From DATIRA01 sp964553405 (lineage in GTDB: Bacteria; Pseudomonadota; Gammaproteobacteria; Steroidobacterales; Steroidobacteraceae): a DNA stretch of 27,985 nucleotides. The position numbers and the translations under genes were made by a program. Positions 1-7,789 of this stretch are shown here, piece after piece (the stretch's first letter is position 1; every line of letters begins with the position of its first letter). The notes under the pieces are model-generated. The model had not been told where the DNA came from and made no database searches. It worked only from the letters and a program-made list of their open reading frames with translations. The stretch covers positions 1 through 27,985 of the forward strand of contig CAZKLS010000025.1 of assembly GCA_964553405.1 (NCBI GenBank), written 5' to 3'.

Positions 1-1
1 C

Positions 2-1519
2 GCGCGCTTCTGCCTCGGCGATGAGGACGTGATCGAACTGGCGCGGCAGGCGCTGGTGATCGAGCAGCACTATGGCGCGCCGATGGACATCGAGTGGGGC
101 AAGGACGGCCAGACCGGAAAGATCTACATCCTGCAGGCGCGTCCCGAGACCGTGCAGAGCCGCGCCGGCCGTACCGTCCAGCGCTTCCGGCTGAAGGACA
201 AGGGCAAGGTGCTCGTGACCGGGCGCAGCATCGGGCACCGCATCGGCGCGGGGCCGGCGCGCGTGATCCGCAGCCCGAAGGAGATGAGCCGCGTCGAGAG
301 CGGCGACGTGCTGGTCGCGGACATGACCGATCCCGACTGGGAACCGGTGATGAAGCGCGCCTCTGCGATCGTCACCAATCGCGGCGGCCGGACCTGCCAC
401 GCGGCGATCATCGCGCGCGAGCTCGGCATTCCGGCGGTCGTCGGCTGCGGCGACGCGACGACGACGCTGCGCGAGGGGCAGCCGGTGACGGTGTCCTGCG
501 CCGAGGGCGACACGGGCTACGTCTACGAGGGCGAGCTGGCCTTCGACCAGCGGGAGATCGAGCTCGACACGCTGCCGCCGGTCCCGGTCAAGATCATGAT
601 GAACGTGGGCAACCCGGACCGCGCGTTCGACTTCGCCGCCATCCCGAACCGCGGCGTCGGCCTCGCGCGGCTCGAGTTCATCATCAACCGGATGATCGGC
701 GTGCACCCGAAGGCGCTGCTCGAGTTCGACGAGCTCGAGGACGGGCTGAAGGACACGATCCGCCGGCAGATGGCCGGCTATGCCGGGCCGGTCGAGTTCT
801 ACGTCGAGAAACTCTGCGAGGGCATCGGCACGATCGCCGCGGCTTTCGCGCCGCAGCCGGTGATCGTCCGGCTCTCGGACTTCAAGTCGAACGAGTACGC
901 GAACCTGATCGGGGGCGACCAGTACGAGCCGTCGGAGGAGAACCCGATGCTGGGCTTCCGGGGCGCGTCGCGCTACGTCGACGAGAGCTTCCGCCCGTGC
1001 TTCGAGCTCGAGTGCCGGGCGCTGAAGCGCGTGCGCGGCGAGATGGGACTTCGCAACGTCTGGGTCATGGTGCCGTTCGTGCGCACGCTGAAGGAGGCGC
1101 AGCAGGTCGTCGAACTGCTCGAGGCGAACGGGCTGAAGCGCGGCGAAGACGACCTGAAGGTGATCATGATGTGCGAGGTGCCGACCAACGCGCTGCTCGC
1201 CGAGCGGTACCTGGAGTTCTTCGACGGCATGTCGATCGGCTCGAACGACCTCACCCAGCTCACGCTCGGCCTCGACCGGGATTCATCGATCATCGCCCGG
1301 CTGTTCGACGAACGCGACGACGCGGTGAAGGCGCTGTTGCGGATGGCCATCCAGGCCTGCCGGAAGCACGGCAAGTACGTCGGCATCTGCGGCCAGGGTC
1401 CCTCGGATCACCCGGACCTGGCCCGCTGGCTGCTCGACGAGGGGATCGAGAGCATGTCGCTGAATCCCGACACGGTGGTCGAGACCTGGTTGTTCCTCGC
1501 CGGCCAGAAGGCCGAGTGA
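2..1519 (+). CDS. ppsA: Phosphoenolpyruvate synthase, C-terminal part (partial at left edge)
   Basis: This enzyme converts pyruvate, ATP and water to phosphoenolpyruvate, AMP and phosphate in the cytoplasm, the first step of gluconeogenesis from three-carbon acids. The reading frame is open to the left edge, so about 505 C-terminal residues are present; E. coli PpsA has about 790, so roughly the first 290 are outside. The frame opens at the end of the ATP-binding domain (GAPMDIEWGKDG). Next is the swivelling phosphohistidine domain with GGRTCHAAIIARELG; the His to be phosphorylated is the codon at 398-400. Last is the TIM barrel with the conserved GICGQGPSD, whose Cys (1388-1390) matches the catalytic Cys of PEP synthases. 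The gene ends with TGA and converges on recR, 55 nt away. No T-rich terminator is visible between them. Identification is firm; the start cannot be seen. Confidence 0.97.
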   Translation, partial: ARFCLGDEDVIELARQALVIEQHYGAPMDIEWGKDGQTGKIYILQARPETVQSRAGRTVQRFRLKDKGKVLVTGRSIGHRIGAGPARVIRSPKEMSRVESGDVLVADMTDPDWEPVMKRASAIVTNRGGRTCHAAIIARELGIPAVVGCGDATTTLREGQPVTVSCAEGDTGYVYEGELAFDQREIELDTLPPVPVKIMMNVGNPDRAFDFAAIPNRGVGLARLEFIINRMIGVHPKALLEFDELEDGLKDTIRRQMAGYAGPVEFYVEKLCEGIGTIAAAFAPQPVIVRLSDFKSNEYANLIGGDQYEPSEENPMLGFRGASRYVDESFRPCFELECRALKRVRGEMGLRNVWVMVPFVRTLKEAQQVVELLEANGLKRGEDDLKVIMMCEVPTNALLAERYLEFFDGMSIGSNDLTQLTLGLDRDSSIIARLFDERDDAVKALLRMAIQACRKHGKYVGICGQGPSDHPDLARWLLDEGIESMSLNPDTVVETWLFLAGQKAE

Positions 1520-1574
1520 GCCCCGCGGGGCCGGCCGTGGCCCGCGCCTCGCGCGGCGGCGGCCCGGCGCGACG

Positions 1575-2174
1575 CTAGCTGACGGCCTGGCGTCCGGCCA
1601 GCGCGTGCGCGAGCGTTCCGCCGTCCACGTACTCGAGTTCACCGCCGACCGGCACGCCGTGCGCGATCCGCGAGGCGCTCAGCCGATGGCGCTTCGCGAC
1701 GTCGGCCAGGAAGCCCGCGGTCGCCTCGCCTTCCACGGTCGGGTTGGTGGCGAGAATCACCTCGCGGACCTCGCCCTCGCCGAGCAGCTTCTCCAGCGCG
1801 GCGATGCCGATCTCCTGCGGCCCGATTCCGTCCAGCGGCGAGAGGTGGCCCATCAACACGAAGTAGCAGCCGCGATATCCACCTGATTGCTCGATTGCGA
1901 CGACGTCGGCAGGCGACTCGACCACGCACAGCAGCGAGCGGTCGCGGCTCGGCGCCCGGCACACGGGACACAGCTCGCCCTCCGCATACATGCGGCAGCG
2001 GGCGCAGTGGCCGAGCTTCTCGAAGGCGGCCAGCATCGACTCGGCGATCTCCCGGCCACCCGGCCGGTCGCGCTCGAGCAGGTGGAACGCCATGCGCTGG
2101 GCGGACTTCGGCCCGACGCCGGGCAGGCAGCGCAACGCCTCGATCAGCCGTTCCAGCGAGGGCGGATACAGCAT
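1575..2174 (-). CDS. recR: Recombination mediator protein RecR
   Basis: RecR works with RecF/RecO to load RecA on SSB-coated gapped DNA in recombinational repair. The 199-residue length is typical of the family. The N-terminal helix-hairpin-helix region contains LPGVGPKSAQRMAFHLL. A zinc site follows with Cys57, Cys60, Cys69 and Cys72 (CARC and CPVC). The Toprim domain is at about residues 80-175 (VVESPADVVAIE, ATNPTVEGEATA). It is the last gene of the dnaX-ybaB-recR cluster, starting 13 nt after the ybaB stop, so it is almost certainly cotranscribed. The Shine-Dalgarno sequence before its ATG is weak, which would fit translational coupling to ybaB. The stop is TAG. Confidence 0.97.
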   Translation of the reverse strand: MLYPPSLERLIEALRCLPGVGPKSAQRMAFHLLERDRPGGREIAESMLAAFEKLGHCARCRMYAEGELCPVCRAPSRDRSLLCVVESPADVVAIEQSGGYRGCYFVLMGHLSPLDGIGPQEIGIAALEKLLGEGEVREVILATNPTVEGEATAGFLADVAKRHRLSASRIAHGVPVGGELEYVDGGTLAHALAGRQAVS

Positions 2175-2187
2175 CCGGGACGCGGGA

Positions 2188-2511
2188 TCAGAACGGCAGC
2201 TTCATGCCGGGCGGCAGGTTCATGCCCCCGACGAGGCCCGACATCTTCTCCTGCGTGGCCGCTTCGAGCCGGCGGGTCGCGTCGTTGATCGCCGCCGCGA
2301 CCAGGTCCTCGACCATCTCGCGGTCGTCGAGCGGCACGGTCGGGTCGATCTGCACGCGACGCGCCTCGTGGCGGCCGTTGATGGTCACCTTGACCATCCC
2401 GCCGCCCGATTCGCCGGTCACTTCCATGCCCGCGATCTCGGCCTGCGCCTTCTGCATGTTCTCCTGCAGCTGCTGCGCCTGCCTCATCAGGTTTCCAATG
2501 CCACCTTTCAT
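2188..2511 (-). CDS. ybaB: YbaB/EbfC family nucleoid-associated DNA-binding protein
   Basis: This is a small DNA-binding protein of the YbaB/EbfC family, which forms dimers that bind DNA and are associated with the nucleoid. The protein is 107 residues and starts MKGGIGNLMRQAQQLQ, the usual family N-terminus. A long helix (roughly residues 5-28) is followed by the conserved core with GGGMVKVTINGRHE and VQIDP, and a Gly/Met/Pro-rich C-terminus (GGMNLPPGMKLPF). The ATG at 2511 was chosen over upstream in-frame positions for two reasons. It matches the family start, and an AGGAGAG Shine-Dalgarno sequence lies 9 nt before it (2521-2527 on the opposite strand). It lies between dnaX (28-nt gap) and recR (13-nt gap), the standard bacterial order. 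Confidence 0.95.
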   Translation of the reverse strand: MKGGIGNLMRQAQQLQENMQKAQAEIAGMEVTGESGGGMVKVTINGRHEARRVQIDPTVPLDDREMVEDLVAAAINDATRRLEAATQEKMSGLVGGMNLPPGMKLPF

Positions 2512-2539
2512 TCGGGTCAGCTCTCCTGGTGATGGTTGC

Positions 2540-4132
2540 TTACAAGGGCTTGATGGAGCCGGGCTGCACGGTCGCGTTGAAGACGTCGCGCATCGCACGC
2601 ACGGCCGGGTCTTCGTCGATGGCCCGGGTCGCGTCCCGGAGGCGCTGCTCTGCCGCCTCGGACTGCCGCCGGGCGGGCGTATCCGCCTCGGCCGGACCGG
2701 CGGTGATCTCGAGCCGCACCGGCTCGCCGAAGTGCGCCGAAAGCGCATCGCAGAGCTTCTGCTCCAGCTGGGGCCGCCGGTAGACCTCGCCGGACGCGTC
2801 GAGCCCGAGCCGCACGAAGCCGGGCTTGCGCTCGAGCAGCAGGCAATGGGCTGCCAGCTGTCCGGCCGGCCCCTGCAGGTCCAGTGCCGCGACCGTACTC
2901 TCCCAGTCCGCGCCACCGCGGTCGCGAGCCGCGACCGCAGCCGGCTTGCGGGCCACCGCGCCTGCGGGACGTTCCGGTTCCGCCTGGCGGCGGCCGCCCG
3001 ATGAGCGCGCGCCCGCCGCAGGCTCCTCGCCGCCGGCAGCCGGCGGCAGCGGCCGGAACGTCAGCATCCGCAGCAGCGTCATCTCGAAGCCGCCGCGGGC
3101 GTCCGGGGCGAAGTCCAGGTCGCGCCGGGCCATGATGCCGATCTGGTACAGCAGCTGCAGCTCCTCGGGCGTGAACCGGTCTGCAAGTCGGGCCAGCGCC
3201 TCGTCCTGATCCGCGTCCTCGCCGGACGCGAGCTCCGGGATCGCCTGCAGCAGCGCCATGCGCTGCACAGCAGCCGTCAGCTCGCCGAGCGCCTGGTGAT
3301 AGTCGGGCGCCCGCTCGTCGAGTTCCGCCACGCAATTCATCAGCGCCGCGCCGTCGCCTGCCGCCAGCGACTCGATGATGCGCTCGACGTGATGGCGATC
3401 GAGCGTGCCGAGCAGCGAGCGGACCTCGCTTTCGATCACCCGGCCGCCACCGAAGGCGAGGACCTGGTCGAGCAGCGACAGCGCATCGCGCATGCTGCCC
3501 TCGGCGCCGCGGGCCACGGCCCGCAGCGCGGTCGACTCGAACTCCACGCCCTCGGCCGTCGCGATCTGCTCGAGCCGCTCGCAGATCTGCTGCGGCGGCA
3601 GGCGCCGCAGGTGGAACTGCAGGCAGCGCGACAGCACCGTCACCGGCAGCTTCTGCGGGTCGGTCGTCGCGAGCAGGAACTTGACGTGCGGCGGCGGCTC
3701 CTCGAGCGTCTTCAGCAGCGCGTTGAACGAATGCGCCGACAGCATGTGCACCTCGTCGATCAGGTACACCTTGTATCGGCCGCGCGCCGGCGAATACTGC
3801 ACGTTGTCCAGCAGCTCGCGGGTGTCGTCCACCTTGGTGCGGGAGGCCGCGTCGACCTCCAGCAGGTCCACGAAGCGCCCGGAATCGATGTCGACGCAGG
3901 CGGCGCATTCGCCGCAGGGCTTCGACGACACGCCTCGCTCGCAGTTGAGCGCCTTGGCGAAGATCCGCGCGATCGTCGTCTTGCCCACGCCACGCGTGCC
4001 AGTGAACAGGAACGCGTGATGCACGCGGCCCGAGTCGAGCGCGTTGGACAGCGCGCGGCGCACGTGGTCCTGCCCCACCAGCTCGTCGAAGCTGCGGGGA
4101 CGCCACTTGCGTGCGAGAACGAGGTAACTCAT
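2540..4132 (-). CDS. dnaX: DNA polymerase III subunit tau/gamma (clamp-loader ATPase)
   Basis: DnaX is the ATPase motor of the clamp loader that places the beta sliding clamp on primed DNA and holds the replisome together. The 530-residue protein opens MSYLVLARKWRPRSFDELVGQ, typical of the family. The Walker A motif GTRGVGKT is at residues 45-52. The zinc module uses Cys64, Cys73, Cys76 and Cys79. The Walker B variant DEVH is at 126-129, and the SRC motif at 168-170. The C-terminal tau region is shorter than in E. coli (643 residues), with an Ala/Gly/Arg-rich linker near 370-410 and then a conserved C-terminal domain. I saw no A-rich slippery site like the one that makes gamma in E. coli. The gene lies just downstream of the SRP RNA, as in many gammaproteobacteria, and is followed by ybaB and recR. 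Confidence 0.97.
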   Translation of the reverse strand: MSYLVLARKWRPRSFDELVGQDHVRRALSNALDSGRVHHAFLFTGTRGVGKTTIARIFAKALNCERGVSSKPCGECAACVDIDSGRFVDLLEVDAASRTKVDDTRELLDNVQYSPARGRYKVYLIDEVHMLSAHSFNALLKTLEEPPPHVKFLLATTDPQKLPVTVLSRCLQFHLRRLPPQQICERLEQIATAEGVEFESTALRAVARGAEGSMRDALSLLDQVLAFGGGRVIESEVRSLLGTLDRHHVERIIESLAAGDGAALMNCVAELDERAPDYHQALGELTAAVQRMALLQAIPELASGEDADQDEALARLADRFTPEELQLLYQIGIMARRDLDFAPDARGGFEMTLLRMLTFRPLPPAAGGEEPAAGARSSGGRRQAEPERPAGAVARKPAAVAARDRGGADWESTVAALDLQGPAGQLAAHCLLLERKPGFVRLGLDASGEVYRRPQLEQKLCDALSAHFGEPVRLEITAGPAEADTPARRQSEAAEQRLRDATRAIDEDPAVRAMRDVFNATVQPGSIKPL

Positions 4133-4185
4133 CGGCGCTGGCCTGCCCCCATCCGTTGCGGGCGAAGGGAGGCGGCCCGCGCCAG

Positions 4186-4275
4186 AATACCCCCGGCACC
4201 CGGCAATGCCGCTACCGCTGCTCCCTTCCGGGCCTGACGGGATTTACGGCTGACCGTCGCGAGGGACCCGACGCG
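4186..4275 (-). ncRNA. ffs: Signal recognition particle RNA (4.5S RNA, small bacterial type)
   Basis: The minus strand carries the hallmark apical hairpin of bacterial SRP RNA: GTCAGG, then CCCGGAAGGG with a GGAA tetraloop, then AGCAGC, at about 4216-4238. The symmetric internal-loop sequences (GTCAGG opposite AGCAGC) are the part bound by the Ffh M domain. Flanking segments (GCCG with CGGC, then CCC with GGG) can extend the helix to about 4270 and 4187. The RNA works with Ffh to target nascent membrane and secreted proteins. The location immediately upstream of dnaX on the same strand supports the call. Both ends are approximate because I placed them by partial pairing and by the usual 90-115 nt length. 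Confidence 0.88.
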
Positions 4276-4348
4276 AGCCACCATCGGTCTGAAAACGTGG
4301 CCGGCTCGCGGCCCGGCACGCCCGGGCCCGCGCGCCCGGCGGGCCGCG

Positions 4349-4376
4349 ACTATAACAGCCGCGGCGTCGCGCTCAA
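4349..4376 (-). promoter_or_regulatory. Sigma70-type promoter with extended -10 for the SRP RNA (and possibly dnaX)
   Basis: On the minus strand TTGAGC (4376-4371) is followed after 16 nt by TATAGT (4354-4349). A TG one base upstream makes an extended -10 (TGTTATAGT). The sequence after the -10 is almost pure G/C, the discriminator type seen at growth-regulated stable-RNA promoters. A start near 4342 leaves about 65 nt of GC-rich leader before the recognisable SRP RNA, which would have to be removed by processing. The gene-free stretch 4133-4444 holds only this promoter, the SRP RNA and the dnaX leader. Confidence 0.7.
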
Positions 4377-4444
4377 ACCCTGAATGACCAGCGAACAAAA
4401 CCCTGTAAGCTCTTGTATTCAATGCCAATCAGCGAGGCCCGTGC

Positions 4445-4927
4445 TCAGCCGCGCCCCCGATAGGGCGCCACGCCCTGCTCCGGTATCCACAGCCCAGCCG
4501 GCGGCTTGCCGCTCTGCCAGAAAACGTCGATCGGCATGCCGCCGCGCGGGTACCAGTAGCCGCCGATGCGCAGCCAGCGGGGCGCGAGGAAGTCCTCGAG
4601 TCGCGCTGCGATCGCGAGCGTGCAGTCCTCGTGGAAAGCGCCGTGGTTGCGGAAGCTCGCCAGGTAGAGCTTCAGCGACTTGCTCTCGACCAGCCAGCGC
4701 GCCGGGACGTAGTCGATGACGATGTGCGCGAAGTCGGGCTGGCCCGTGATCGGGCACAGCGAGGTGAACTCCGGCGCGGTGAAGCGCACCAGGTAGCTGC
4801 GGCGCGGGTGGGGATTGGCGACGCGCTCGAGCGTCGCGGCCTCCGGGGACTGCGGCACGCCGACGACGGCGCCGAGCTGGCCGAGGCCCTGGTAGCGCGC
4901 CGCGCCCGGCTTCGATCGCTTCGCCAC
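4445..4927 (-). CDS. queF: NADPH-dependent preQ0 reductase, short QueF type
   Basis: QueF reduces 7-cyano-7-deazaguanine (preQ0) to preQ1 with two NADPH, in the pathway to queuosine in tRNA. The protein is 160 residues, the unimodular (Bacillus-like) length, not the double-length E. coli form. The catalytic Cys58 (SLCPITGQPDF), Asp65 and the substrate-binding His99/Glu100 (NHGAFHED) fall exactly 3 residues after their B. subtilis counterparts Cys55, Asp62 and Glu97. The family motif ESKSLKLYL is at 81-89. I chose a GTG start at 4927, two bases after the stop of the upstream peptidase gene, with GAGG about 11 nt before it. This reproduces the family length; the open frame runs further upstream but only inside pepF. 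Expression is probably coupled to pepF. Confidence 0.93.
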   Translation of the reverse strand: MAKRSKPGAARYQGLGQLGAVVGVPQSPEAATLERVANPHPRRSYLVRFTAPEFTSLCPITGQPDFAHIVIDYVPARWLVESKSLKLYLASFRNHGAFHEDCTLAIAARLEDFLAPRWLRIGGYWYPRGGMPIDVFWQSGKPPAGLWIPEQGVAPYRGRG

Positions 4928-4929
4928 GC

Positions 4930-6849
4930 TCAGCGCGACCTCGCGTAGATCTGCTCGATTTCGTCCATGATCCGGTTCATCTCGCGCATCGCGGCCTCGA
5001 AGGGCTGCGACGTGGTCATGTCCACGCCCGCGTCCTTGAGCAGCTCCACCGGGTACTTCGAGGAACCGGCGGCCAGCATGTCGAGGTAGGCGTCGCGATG
5101 GGCGGCGGCCTTGCCGGAGGAAACGGCCTCGCGGCCGACGATCCCGTCCACCAGCGACATCCCGCCGATCATGCTGGTCGCGTACTGGTAGACGTAGAAG
5201 TTGCTGTAGAAGTGCGGGATGTAGGCCCACTCCGCGCCGTACGCGTCGTCGATCCGCACCACGCCCTGCTCGGCGCCGTAGTAGGTCCGCAGCAGCTCGA
5301 GGTACAGCTTCGACAGCGACTCGCCGGTGAGCGGCTCGCCCCGCTCGACCGCCTCGTGGATGCGCAGCTCGAACTCGGCGAACAGCGTCTGCCGGAACAG
5401 CGTCGTGCGCATCCGGTCGAGGTAGCTCGAAAGCAGGAACAGCCGCGTCCGGTCGTCGCCGGCCTTCGCGTAGGCATGACGGAACAGCAGGTTCTCGTTC
5501 AGCGTCGAGGCCACCTCGGCGACGAAGATCGAGTAGTTCGACGTCGCGTACGGCTGGGCGGCGCCCGCCAGATAGGAGTGCATCGAGTGGCCGGACTCGT
5601 GCGCGAGCGTCGAGACCTCTTCCCAGGTGCCGTTGAAGTTCATCAGCTGGTACGGGTGCACGCCGTAGACCATCGTGCTGTAGGCGCCGGCGCTCTTGCC
5701 TTCGTTGGGCAGGAAGTCCACCCAGCGGTCCGCGTAGCCCTTGCGCAGCGTCTCGACGTAGTCCTTGCCGAGCGGCTCGAACGCCTCCAGCGTCAGCTGC
5801 ATCCCCTGCTCGGGCGTGTACTCGAGCTCGACCTCGTCGACGATCGGCGCGTAGAGGTCCTCGTAGCCCAGCTGGTCGAGACCCATGATCTTCTGGCGCA
5901 GCCGCAGGTAGCGGTGCAGCGTCGGCAGGTTCGCGTGCACGTCGGCGATCAGCTGCGTATACACCGAGGTCGGGATGTTGTAGTCGAACAGCGCCGCCTC
6001 GAGCGAGCTGTCGAACTTGCGGGTGTCCTTGTAGAACACGTGGGACTGGACGTGCGCGTTCAGCGACGTCGCCAGCGTGCGCGTGAACTCGCCGTAACGC
6101 GTCCAGAACGCCTTGAACACGAGTTCGCGGTCGGCCTGCACCGGCGAGCCGCGGTACTTCGTGTAGGCGGCCGCGTCGAGCCGGACTTTCTCACCGGTCG
6201 AAAGCGTGACCTCCGGGAACGGCAGCTCGGCGTTGGTGAAGATCGAGTGCACCGCCCCGGGGCCCTGCGCCATGATTCCGGCGCGCGCCACGATCTGCTC
6301 CTCGGCCGCCGACAGCGTGTGCGGCGCGGCCCGCAGGATGTCGTCGAAGAACATCCGGTACGGGGCGAGCGCGGGTTCCGACCGCAGCAGGCCCTCCACG
6401 GCCGGCCGGCCGAGCGCGAGGATCTCAGGCCGCATGTACGCGGTCGCGGACTGCAGGTCGGTGTACACCTGCGCCGCCTCCTGCTCCATCTGCTGGTGCC
6501 GGCCGACGCGGGTGTCCTGGCTCGACAGCTGCGCCGCGTACGAGTACAGCCGCTCCACGGCCAACATCGTGGCCTCCCAGTCCTTCATCGCGGCCAGCAA
6601 CGTGGCCGGGGACTCGCCGAGCCGGCCCTGCCACCGGGCCAGCTGCGGAATGTCCTCATTGATCTTCTTCTTCGCCGCGACCCACTGCTGCTCGCCGGCG
6701 TACAGGGCCGACAGGTCCCACTTGTAACGCTCGGGAATGTCCGCCCGCTCCGTGGCCCGCGCGCCGAGCGGCGCCAGTGCCACGAGCACCGCTGCCAGGA
6801 CGCCGGCGAACCTGCCGCCGACCCTGAAAAACCTGCTGAGATTCGTCAT
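4930..6849 (-). CDS. pepF: Oligoendopeptidase F-type M3B metallopeptidase with signal peptide
   Basis: This is a zinc metallopeptidase of family M3B (PepF), which cuts oligopeptides. The 639-residue protein contains HESGH at residues 417-421, giving two zinc-ligand histidines and the catalytic Glu418. Glu445 (EVASTLNE) lies 28 residues after the first His, the family position of the third ligand. The N-terminal 30-odd residues look like a signal peptide: Arg-containing start, hydrophobic core VLAAVLVALAPLG, then an ARA cleavage-like site. The body starts with IPERYKWDLSALY as in PepF proteins. Most PepF enzymes are cytoplasmic, so export is the unusual point; a periplasmic role in peptide turnover is inference. 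It heads a two-gene unit with queF and is divergent from the alpha/beta hydrolase gene. The symbol is by family, not proven orthology. Confidence 0.93.
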   Translation of the reverse strand: MTNLSRFFRVGGRFAGVLAAVLVALAPLGARATERADIPERYKWDLSALYAGEQQWVAAKKKINEDIPQLARWQGRLGESPATLLAAMKDWEATMLAVERLYSYAAQLSSQDTRVGRHQQMEQEAAQVYTDLQSATAYMRPEILALGRPAVEGLLRSEPALAPYRMFFDDILRAAPHTLSAAEEQIVARAGIMAQGPGAVHSIFTNAELPFPEVTLSTGEKVRLDAAAYTKYRGSPVQADRELVFKAFWTRYGEFTRTLATSLNAHVQSHVFYKDTRKFDSSLEAALFDYNIPTSVYTQLIADVHANLPTLHRYLRLRQKIMGLDQLGYEDLYAPIVDEVELEYTPEQGMQLTLEAFEPLGKDYVETLRKGYADRWVDFLPNEGKSAGAYSTMVYGVHPYQLMNFNGTWEEVSTLAHESGHSMHSYLAGAAQPYATSNYSIFVAEVASTLNENLLFRHAYAKAGDDRTRLFLLSSYLDRMRTTLFRQTLFAEFELRIHEAVERGEPLTGESLSKLYLELLRTYYGAEQGVVRIDDAYGAEWAYIPHFYSNFYVYQYATSMIGGMSLVDGIVGREAVSSGKAAAHRDAYLDMLAAGSSKYPVELLKDAGVDMTTSQPFEAAMREMNRIMDEIEQIYARSR

Positions 6850-6925
6850 ATGTTTATGTTCCAGAACCGTTTTGTTGACGCAACCGGGCGTGCCGGCCTT
6901 TCAAGTGGCTGCAAGCATCACTGAT

Positions 6926-6934
6926 TGCTAATAT
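6926..6934 (+). promoter_or_regulatory. Extended -10 element upstream of the alpha/beta hydrolase gene
   Basis: TGCTAATAT is a TGnTAATAT extended -10, with TAATAT at 6929-6934. No good -35 lies 16-18 nt upstream. A start near 6941 leaves a leader of about 38 nt that holds an AAGG ribosome-binding site before the ATG at 6979. This placement is one reason to reject the TTG at 6925 as the start codon. Confidence 0.55.
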
Positions 6935-6978
6935 TGCTGCAGCGCAACCATCCTCGATCGGCCGCGACAAGGCAACAG

Positions 6979-7776
6979 ATGGCAAACACAGCGAAAGCTC
7001 CCAGCCTGCTGAACACGCTGCTCGAAGGCCGCGCGCTGCTCGAGGCGGCCATCCTGCCCGCGTTCCTGCCCATACTGCAAGGCACACCGCGCGGCGACGG
7101 CCATCCCGTGCTGCTGGTGCCGGGCTTCACGGCCGGTGACGCCACGATGGTCGGACTGCAGATGTTCCTGCGCTCACGGGGCTACCAGGTCGAGACCTGG
7201 GGCTTCGGTCGCAACACCGGCTTCAAGCTGAAGTTCAGCCAGGCGCTGGAGCAGAAGCTGCGCTTCATGCACCACCGCCACCATCGCAAGGTCAGCCTGG
7301 TCGGCTGGAGTCTCGGCGGCGTGTACTCGTTCTATGCCGCGCATTCGGCGCCGGAGTGCGTGCGTTCCGTGGTCTCGCTCGGCAGCCCGATGCGGTTCTC
7401 GGTGGACGACGTCAAGGTGCCGCTCGCAGTGCAGGCGCTGTACCGTTACTTCGCCCACCCGATGGGCCCGGTCGCGCACCTGTCGAACGTGCGCGCGAAG
7501 GTGCTGCGCGAGCCGCCGCCCGTCCCGTCCACCTGTGTCTATTCCGAGGGGGACGGCGTCGTGCCCGCCGAGGCGGCCCGGATGGAGACCAACGATCCGC
7601 AGCACGAGAACATCTGGGTACCGGGCAGCCACCTGGGCCTCGGCTTCAACGCCGCGGTGATGTGGATCCTCGCGGACCGGCTGGCGCAGCCCGAAGGCGC
7701 CTGGTCCCCGTTCGAGCCCTCGGGCCTGATGGGCTCGCTCTACCAGCGGGCGGCCAGCGTCGCGCGCAGCGCCTGA
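6979..7776 (+). CDS. Alpha/beta hydrolase (esterase/lipase-like)
   Basis: The 265-residue protein has an alpha/beta-hydrolase fold. The oxyanion-region strand HPVLLVPGF is at about 42-50. The nucleophile elbow GWSLGG has Ser111, the acid is probably Asp192 (SEGDGVVP), and His218 (GSHLGL) completes the triad. There is no signal peptide, so it should act in the cytoplasm or at a lipid surface. It sits tail-to-tail (13 nt) with one acyltransferase gene and near a second, suggesting acylglycerol, wax ester or acyl-thioester hydrolysis; the substrate cannot be read from sequence. I prefer the ATG at 6979 because AAGG precedes it and the promoter-like TAATAT overlaps the alternative TTG start region. 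The family also includes PHA depolymerase-like and haloperoxidase-like enzymes, so specificity is open. Confidence 0.85.
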   Translation: MANTAKAPSLLNTLLEGRALLEAAILPAFLPILQGTPRGDGHPVLLVPGFTAGDATMVGLQMFLRSRGYQVETWGFGRNTGFKLKFSQALEQKLRFMHHRHHRKVSLVGWSLGGVYSFYAAHSAPECVRSVVSLGSPMRFSVDDVKVPLAVQALYRYFAHPMGPVAHLSNVRAKVLREPPPVPSTCVYSEGDGVVPAEAARMETNDPQHENIWVPGSHLGLGFNAAVMWILADRLAQPEGAWSPFEPSGLMGSLYQRAASVARSA

Positions 7777-7789
7777 ACCGGCTGCCGCC

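Noticed and set aside
1520..1574. GCCCCGCGGGGC palindrome between ppsA and recR as a terminator
   Set aside because: The hairpin would have no loop and there is no T run on either strand.
2540..4132. Programmed -1 frameshift in dnaX
   Set aside because: No A-rich slippery heptamer followed by a stem-loop was found in the expected central region.
4129..4428. Minus-strand open frame of 99 codons over the SRP RNA
   Set aside because: The sequence is explained by the SRP RNA and its promoter; the translation has no family resemblance.
5098..6924. Long plus-strand open frame (608 codons) opposite the M3B peptidase gene
   Set aside because: Its translation is Arg/Val/Leu-rich with no domain, and it mirrors the third-position GC bias of the real gene, which has an intact HESGH motif.
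6925..6978. TTG at 6925 as start of the alpha/beta hydrolase
   Set aside because: It overlaps a TGCTAATAT promoter element and lacks a ribosome-binding site; the ATG at 6979 has AAGG upstream.
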